A stretch of 64,000 bases of DNA from Prunus persica (taxonomy: Eukaryota; Streptophyta; Magnoliopsida; Rosales; Rosaceae): contig NC_034010.1 of the NCBI RefSeq assembly GCF_000346465.2, forward strand, positions 490,232-554,231, read 5' to 3'. Below, piece after piece: positions 60,833-64,000 of this stretch. Under the pieces are notes generated by a model. That model was given only the letters and a program-made list of their open reading frames with translations. It did no database searches and was not told the origin of the DNA. Positions within the stretch are counted from its first letter, which is position 1, and each line of letters opens with the position of its first letter. Both the position numbers and the translations under genes were made by a program.

Positions 60833-62059
60833 CTACTTCTTGGATAAAGGAAGAGGTGCCAAGGAAGATGTAGCACAACCAAGAGCCTTTGTCACGCCAG
60901 TAATTGTGGGTTTGACATTAGAACACATAGAGGTCAGAGGACCTTTGTCTCCACCATAGGTGAGATCAATGTCAGTCAACTCCACATTCTCACACGGTAT
61001 GCCCGTGGTACATACAAGCTTGACTGCAAGTGGAGTGAAAGATGAGCCCTTAATGTTCTTGAAACTGACATTGTTGATCTTAACTTTTGACGGAGGCTTT
61101 TGTTCACACTGAGTATATGGGCAGTACAATTGGTCTATGAGGATAGGGTTACTGACATTAACCATGATAATATCCTCATAGTGTATACCCGAGGCAGTGC
61201 TAGGCGAAGGAGAATCTGGAAATGTTTTGATTCTCACACCATTCTCCGTATTAGCCAGGGTGCAGTTCTTAACTATGATCCCGGTCACATCCTTTTCTTC
61301 CTTATATTTTCCAAGGCTTCCAATGCTTATTCCATGGCCTGGCCCACAAGTAACATCAGTCACTGTGATTTCGTGGGAGTCATCACCAATAGAAATACAG
61401 TCATCCCCAGTTCCAATCTTTGAATGAGTAATATTGATAGCAGTCGAAGCCCCGATATGGATTCCATCTGTGTTTCTGCTCTCGTCAGGTGCTGTGATGG
61501 TAAGTTGTTGAAATGTAGTATGGTTGCACCGAAAAACATGCATGTGGAAAAATTTGCTGTTAAGTGAAGTTATGTCCTGAACTTTGGAATTTGTGAGGAA
61601 TTCGAACCGCAGATTAACGGGAAGAGGTTTGCAATTTTTGTTTTTGTGGCAGTCATTTTGATTCCAAGAAAGTGCTCCTTGGCCATCAAAAGTCCCACCA
61701 CCTAATAAGGTGAGCATGTCAATGTACTGAAAACCAACCCAAGTATCCGGTCTTGTGAGTTGGCTAGCGTCTGCTGGAGCCTGCAATATGCCTTGAACTT
61801 GCATCTCAATAGGAGCCTTACAGGGGCCTCTGAAAGTTGCTTCTTTTAAGTTGTATGTCCCGCTCGGAATAACAACTTTACTCGCGGATGGCGATGCACA
61901 TGCATCACTCCAAGCCTTGGCCAAGGCCGTACTGACATCAGAGCCAGGCTTTGCACCGTATGTTGCACTCGTCACGTCAAACACACTAGCATGAGCTTTA
62001 GGTGTAGATGCTAACAATAAGCACAAAAGCATTGCCAAGAAACTTAATTTCATAGCCAT
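60833..62059 (-). CDS. Exopolygalacturonase, glycoside hydrolase family 28
   Basis: Secreted pectin-degrading enzyme that hydrolyses alpha-1,4-galacturonan from the non-reducing end; this clade is typically expressed in pollen. A single uninterrupted frame of 408 aa, the usual length. The signal peptide covers about residues 1-24 (hydrophobic core FLAMLLCLLLA, cut near AHA-S). Right-handed beta-helix domain with all four GH28 motifs: NTD (196-198), GDD (D219, D220), GHG (241-243) and RIK (276-278). Catalytic Asp198, Asp219 and Asp220 are intact. Asn-X-Ser/Thr sites include N179, N209 and N265. The first ATG of the frame gives MAMKLSF; the next, two codons on, is equally possible. A TATA box lies about 90 bp upstream. 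The lack of introns is notable, since many plant relatives have them. Confidence 0.95.
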   Translation of the reverse strand: MAMKLSFLAMLLCLLLASTPKAHASVFDVTSATYGAKPGSDVSTALAKAWSDACASPSASKVVIPSGTYNLKEATFRGPCKAPIEMQVQGILQAPADASQLTRPDTWVGFQYIDMLTLLGGGTFDGQGALSWNQNDCHKNKNCKPLPVNLRFEFLTNSKVQDITSLNSKFFHMHVFRCNHTTFQQLTITAPDESRNTDGIHIGASTAINITHSKIGTGDDCISIGDDSHEITVTDVTCGPGHGISIGSLGKYKEEKDVTGIIVKNCTLANTENGVRIKTFPDSPSPSTASGIHYEDIIMVNVSNPILIDQLYCPYTQCEQKPPSKVKINNVSFKNIKGSSFTPLAVKLVCTTGIPCENVELTDIDLTYGGDKGPLTSMCSNVKPTITGVTKALGCATSSLAPLPLSKK

Positions 62060-62145
62060 ATTGATTTTCCTTCCACTTTGTTATTTTATTCTCTGTGTTT
62101 TTTTTCCTTTGGAAGGATGATGCAACTCCATTTTGAGTTGAGGCC

Positions 62146-62153
62146 AATTTATA
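62146..62153 (-). promoter_or_regulatory. TATA box of the exopolygalacturonase gene
   Basis: TATAAATT on the minus strand, 87-94 nt upstream of the ATG at 62059, with CCAATTGG-like sequence just before it. Confidence 0.6.
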
Positions 62154-63180
62154 GTCCAATTGGGAAGGCTCAACACCATCAAACTATCCAACCAATCACT
62201 AAGTATTTTTATACACAGTTGCATTCTAGTTTACCTTTATATTCTATAATTAGTAAGCTGTTTAGCCTTGAGAATATTCATCACCAAATCTCTATCTAGA
62301 ACGTGCTAAGCTGTTTGTAGTATTGCTGTCCTCCTTCACACCCTGCAATATATGTATATTCCAAAAAAGGAGGACCAAAACCATGCATACACACCTGGAT
62401 ACAGTTAACAAGATCAACAAGAAAAGACCATGCCTACACTATGGGCGCATCTATGTATATACTTTTTCTAATATCATCCAACTAGAAAGTACCTCATCTT
62501 AACAACTTTAATTCATCTACTTACCTTAAATAATCCATTTGCACCATTGTGGTGGTTAGTTCACATCTATTTTTTACCATACTCTTTTTATTTTTATTAT
62601 AATCTATAGGTTTTGCTTGCTATCGCCGGTGACATTGATCTCACCTAGAATGGAAACAAAGGCCTTTTTACCTCTCAATGTGAATGTCAAGCCCACCATT
62701 ATTTGTGTGACAAAAGCCCTTGCCTGTGCTACCTATGCTGGGTTAAAGAAATGGAATGTACTAAAGATAAATTGTTGTGTTGTTTGATTTTTTTTTGATT
62801 TTTTGGTGCTTGTACAGGTCTTTTTTCTTCGCTCAGATACCTTCACATGTCCTAAGCTATAAAATTCTAATATATTTAATATTTGCAAATAAATTGCTTG
62901 TGTTAAAACATACATTCAATAATTCATCATTGTCTAGATAATGCATCAGTTTCTACTCTATATACTTTTCTTGGCCTACAACCAGTTCGATGCCAACAAG
63001 AGGGCATTTTTTCTTCCCATGCTTGGCCAATTGAAGCTGGGATTAGTATGCCTGCTTGATTTTGATCCTTCCACTATATTAATTGAAGATTATCAGACAA
63101 ACTGAACGTATATATATATATACATTTATTCTCTCATCCGAACGGTCTGGACGTTATTATCGTGCGGGCGTCATTGTAAA
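62154..63180. other. Upstream region of the polygalacturonase gene, no second gene
   Basis: Contains probable promoter sequence and then AT-rich DNA. The frame at 62733-62915 is unrecognised. A TA run lies at 63110-63122. Confidence 0.45.
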
Positions 63181-63252
63181 CAAGGAGTACACTTTTAAAA
63201 TAAATTAATATTTAAAGAGTGCCTATACTTGTTATTTATACGAATTTTTTTA

Positions 63253-63664
63253 AGTATAGCCGTGCGGCTATACTATTTAAATATTTGAATGTATGTCAAG
63301 CGTATAGTCGACCGGCAATACTGCATAAAAGTGTGTTCTTTTTTGTAATTAAGTAATATTTTACCATTTTAAAATTACTTTAATTTTTATGTATTTAGTG
63401 AATAATTAGTATTGAAATATTTTAGTAATTTCAATATTTACTTCATAAATTGTAATTAATTATTTTAAATTATTTTGTGGAGTTTGTTTTTTTTTATTTA
63501 ATTTTCTACAAAATTAGTTTATTTTGTTTAATATGTTCAAATATTTTAATAGTATAGTCGTGCGACTGTACTATTAAAATATATTAATATTTAAAGAGTA
63601 TAGCCATGCGGCTATACCTGTTAAATATATTTGGGTTTTAAGAGTATAGCCGCATGACGATACT
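63253..63664. repeat. Spaced array of five 22-nt palindromic motifs
   Basis: The motif has arms AGTATAGCCG and CGGCTATACT around a 2-nt centre. It occurs at about 63253, 63301, 63551, 63597 and 63643. The first is perfect in both arms; the others carry one to several substitutions. The last three starts are 46 bp apart and the first two about 48 bp apart, separated by AT-rich spacer. Confidence 0.85.
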
Positions 63665-63885
63665 ATTAAAATATTCAGACATATTGAAATATTCGAACAT
63701 ATTAAACTAAATAAACTGATTTTGTACAAAATAAAATAATAAAAAAAGTCCACAAAATAATTTAAAATAATTAATTACAATTTATTAAGTAATTTTTGAA
63801 CTTAGTAAAAAATTTAAATACTAATTGTTCACTAAATTTATAATAATTAAAGCAATTAAAAAAGGCTAAGATATTTCATATTTAC
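63345..63885. mobile_element. Fold-back element with about 210-bp imperfect inverted arms
   Basis: The left arm (63345-63550) matches the reverse complement of the right arm (about 63660-63885): shared 'tttagtga-aattagtatt', 'ataaattgtaattaattattttaaattattttgtgga' and 'tttaatatgttc'. Three palindromic motifs fill the centre. No coding content. A lone right arm lies at 59605-59755. Confidence 0.75.
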
Positions 63886-63889
63886 AAAA

Positions 63890-64000
63890 AAAAAGGCGCT
63901 GGTATTGTGCCTTTTTGTTTGGCAACCGGCCCATGTCTTCTCACAACTTGTGATTTATCTCAATGGGTGTGTCAACATGCTTACACCCAAGCATTTTTGT
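63890..64000 (-). pseudogene. Copia reverse transcriptase fragment, second copy
   Basis: The minus strand reads TKMLGCKHVDTPIEINHKL, matching the fragment at 59805-59870. It is cut by the window edge. Confidence 0.75.

Noticed and set aside
61100..61427. Plus-strand frames within the polygalacturonase
   Set aside because: Antisense shadows of the GH28 coding frame.
63253..63664. CRISPR-like repeat and spacer array
   Set aside because: The repeats are palindromic and degenerate, the spacers resemble each other, and the DNA is plant nuclear with no cas genes.

Overview
The window is plant nuclear DNA. Genes are split by short GT-AG introns, intergenic DNA is AT-rich, (CT/GA)n microsatellites are frequent, and there are many fragments of copia, gypsy, LINE, SINE, hAT and Mutator-like elements. 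The gene set and protein style (HIT-finger snoRNP factor, GH1 beta-glucosidase, plant O-fucosyltransferase-like protein, chloroplast 13-lipoxygenases, GH28 exopolygalacturonase) suggest a woody eudicot, most likely Rosaceae and possibly Prunus. The species is an inference. One 100-N assembly gap lies at 58359-58458.

Layout. 1-1.4 kb: tip of a copia LTR, a weak candidate exon, a MITE and the promoter of the first gene. 1.4-4.6 kb (+): five-exon BCD1-type box C/D snoRNP assembly factor, 415 aa. 6.4-9.5 kb (+): thirteen-exon GH1 beta-glucosidase, 515 aa. 10.1-10.7 kb (-): broken LINE RNase H/zinc-binding remnant. 10.7-18 kb: no gene seen. 18.3-21.7 kb (+): six-exon O-fucosyltransferase-family protein, 575 aa. 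23.2-28.1 kb (-): nine-exon chloroplast 13-lipoxygenase, copy A, 917 aa. 28-34 kb: LOX upstream DNA plus a local direct duplication. 34.6-42.6 kb: nested transposons, including a Mutator-like element with a 9-bp target duplication, an LTR-like element with a 95-bp hairpin minisatellite, a hAT element and another element with an 8-bp target duplication. 43.4-49.6 kb (-): lipoxygenase copy B, 920 aa, in the same orientation and intron pattern as copy A. 50.5-54.9 kb: no gene. 54.9-60.7 kb: retroelement and Mutator-like debris around the assembly gap. 60.8-62.1 kb (-): uninterrupted exopolygalacturonase, 408 aa. 63.1-64.0 kb: a fold-back repeat carrying a spaced array of 22-nt palindromes, then copia RT again.

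How the genes relate. They do not form a pathway; they are ordinary single-copy or duplicated plant genes with transposons between them. The clearest evolutionary event is duplication of a block of about 7 kb carrying the lipoxygenase. The two copies keep every splice phase and catalytic residue, and differ by insertions in intron 1 and by microsatellite length in intron 4. All multi-exon models were built by hand: splice sites were chosen so that phases match and the protein reads continuously. Exon coordinates are in the entries.
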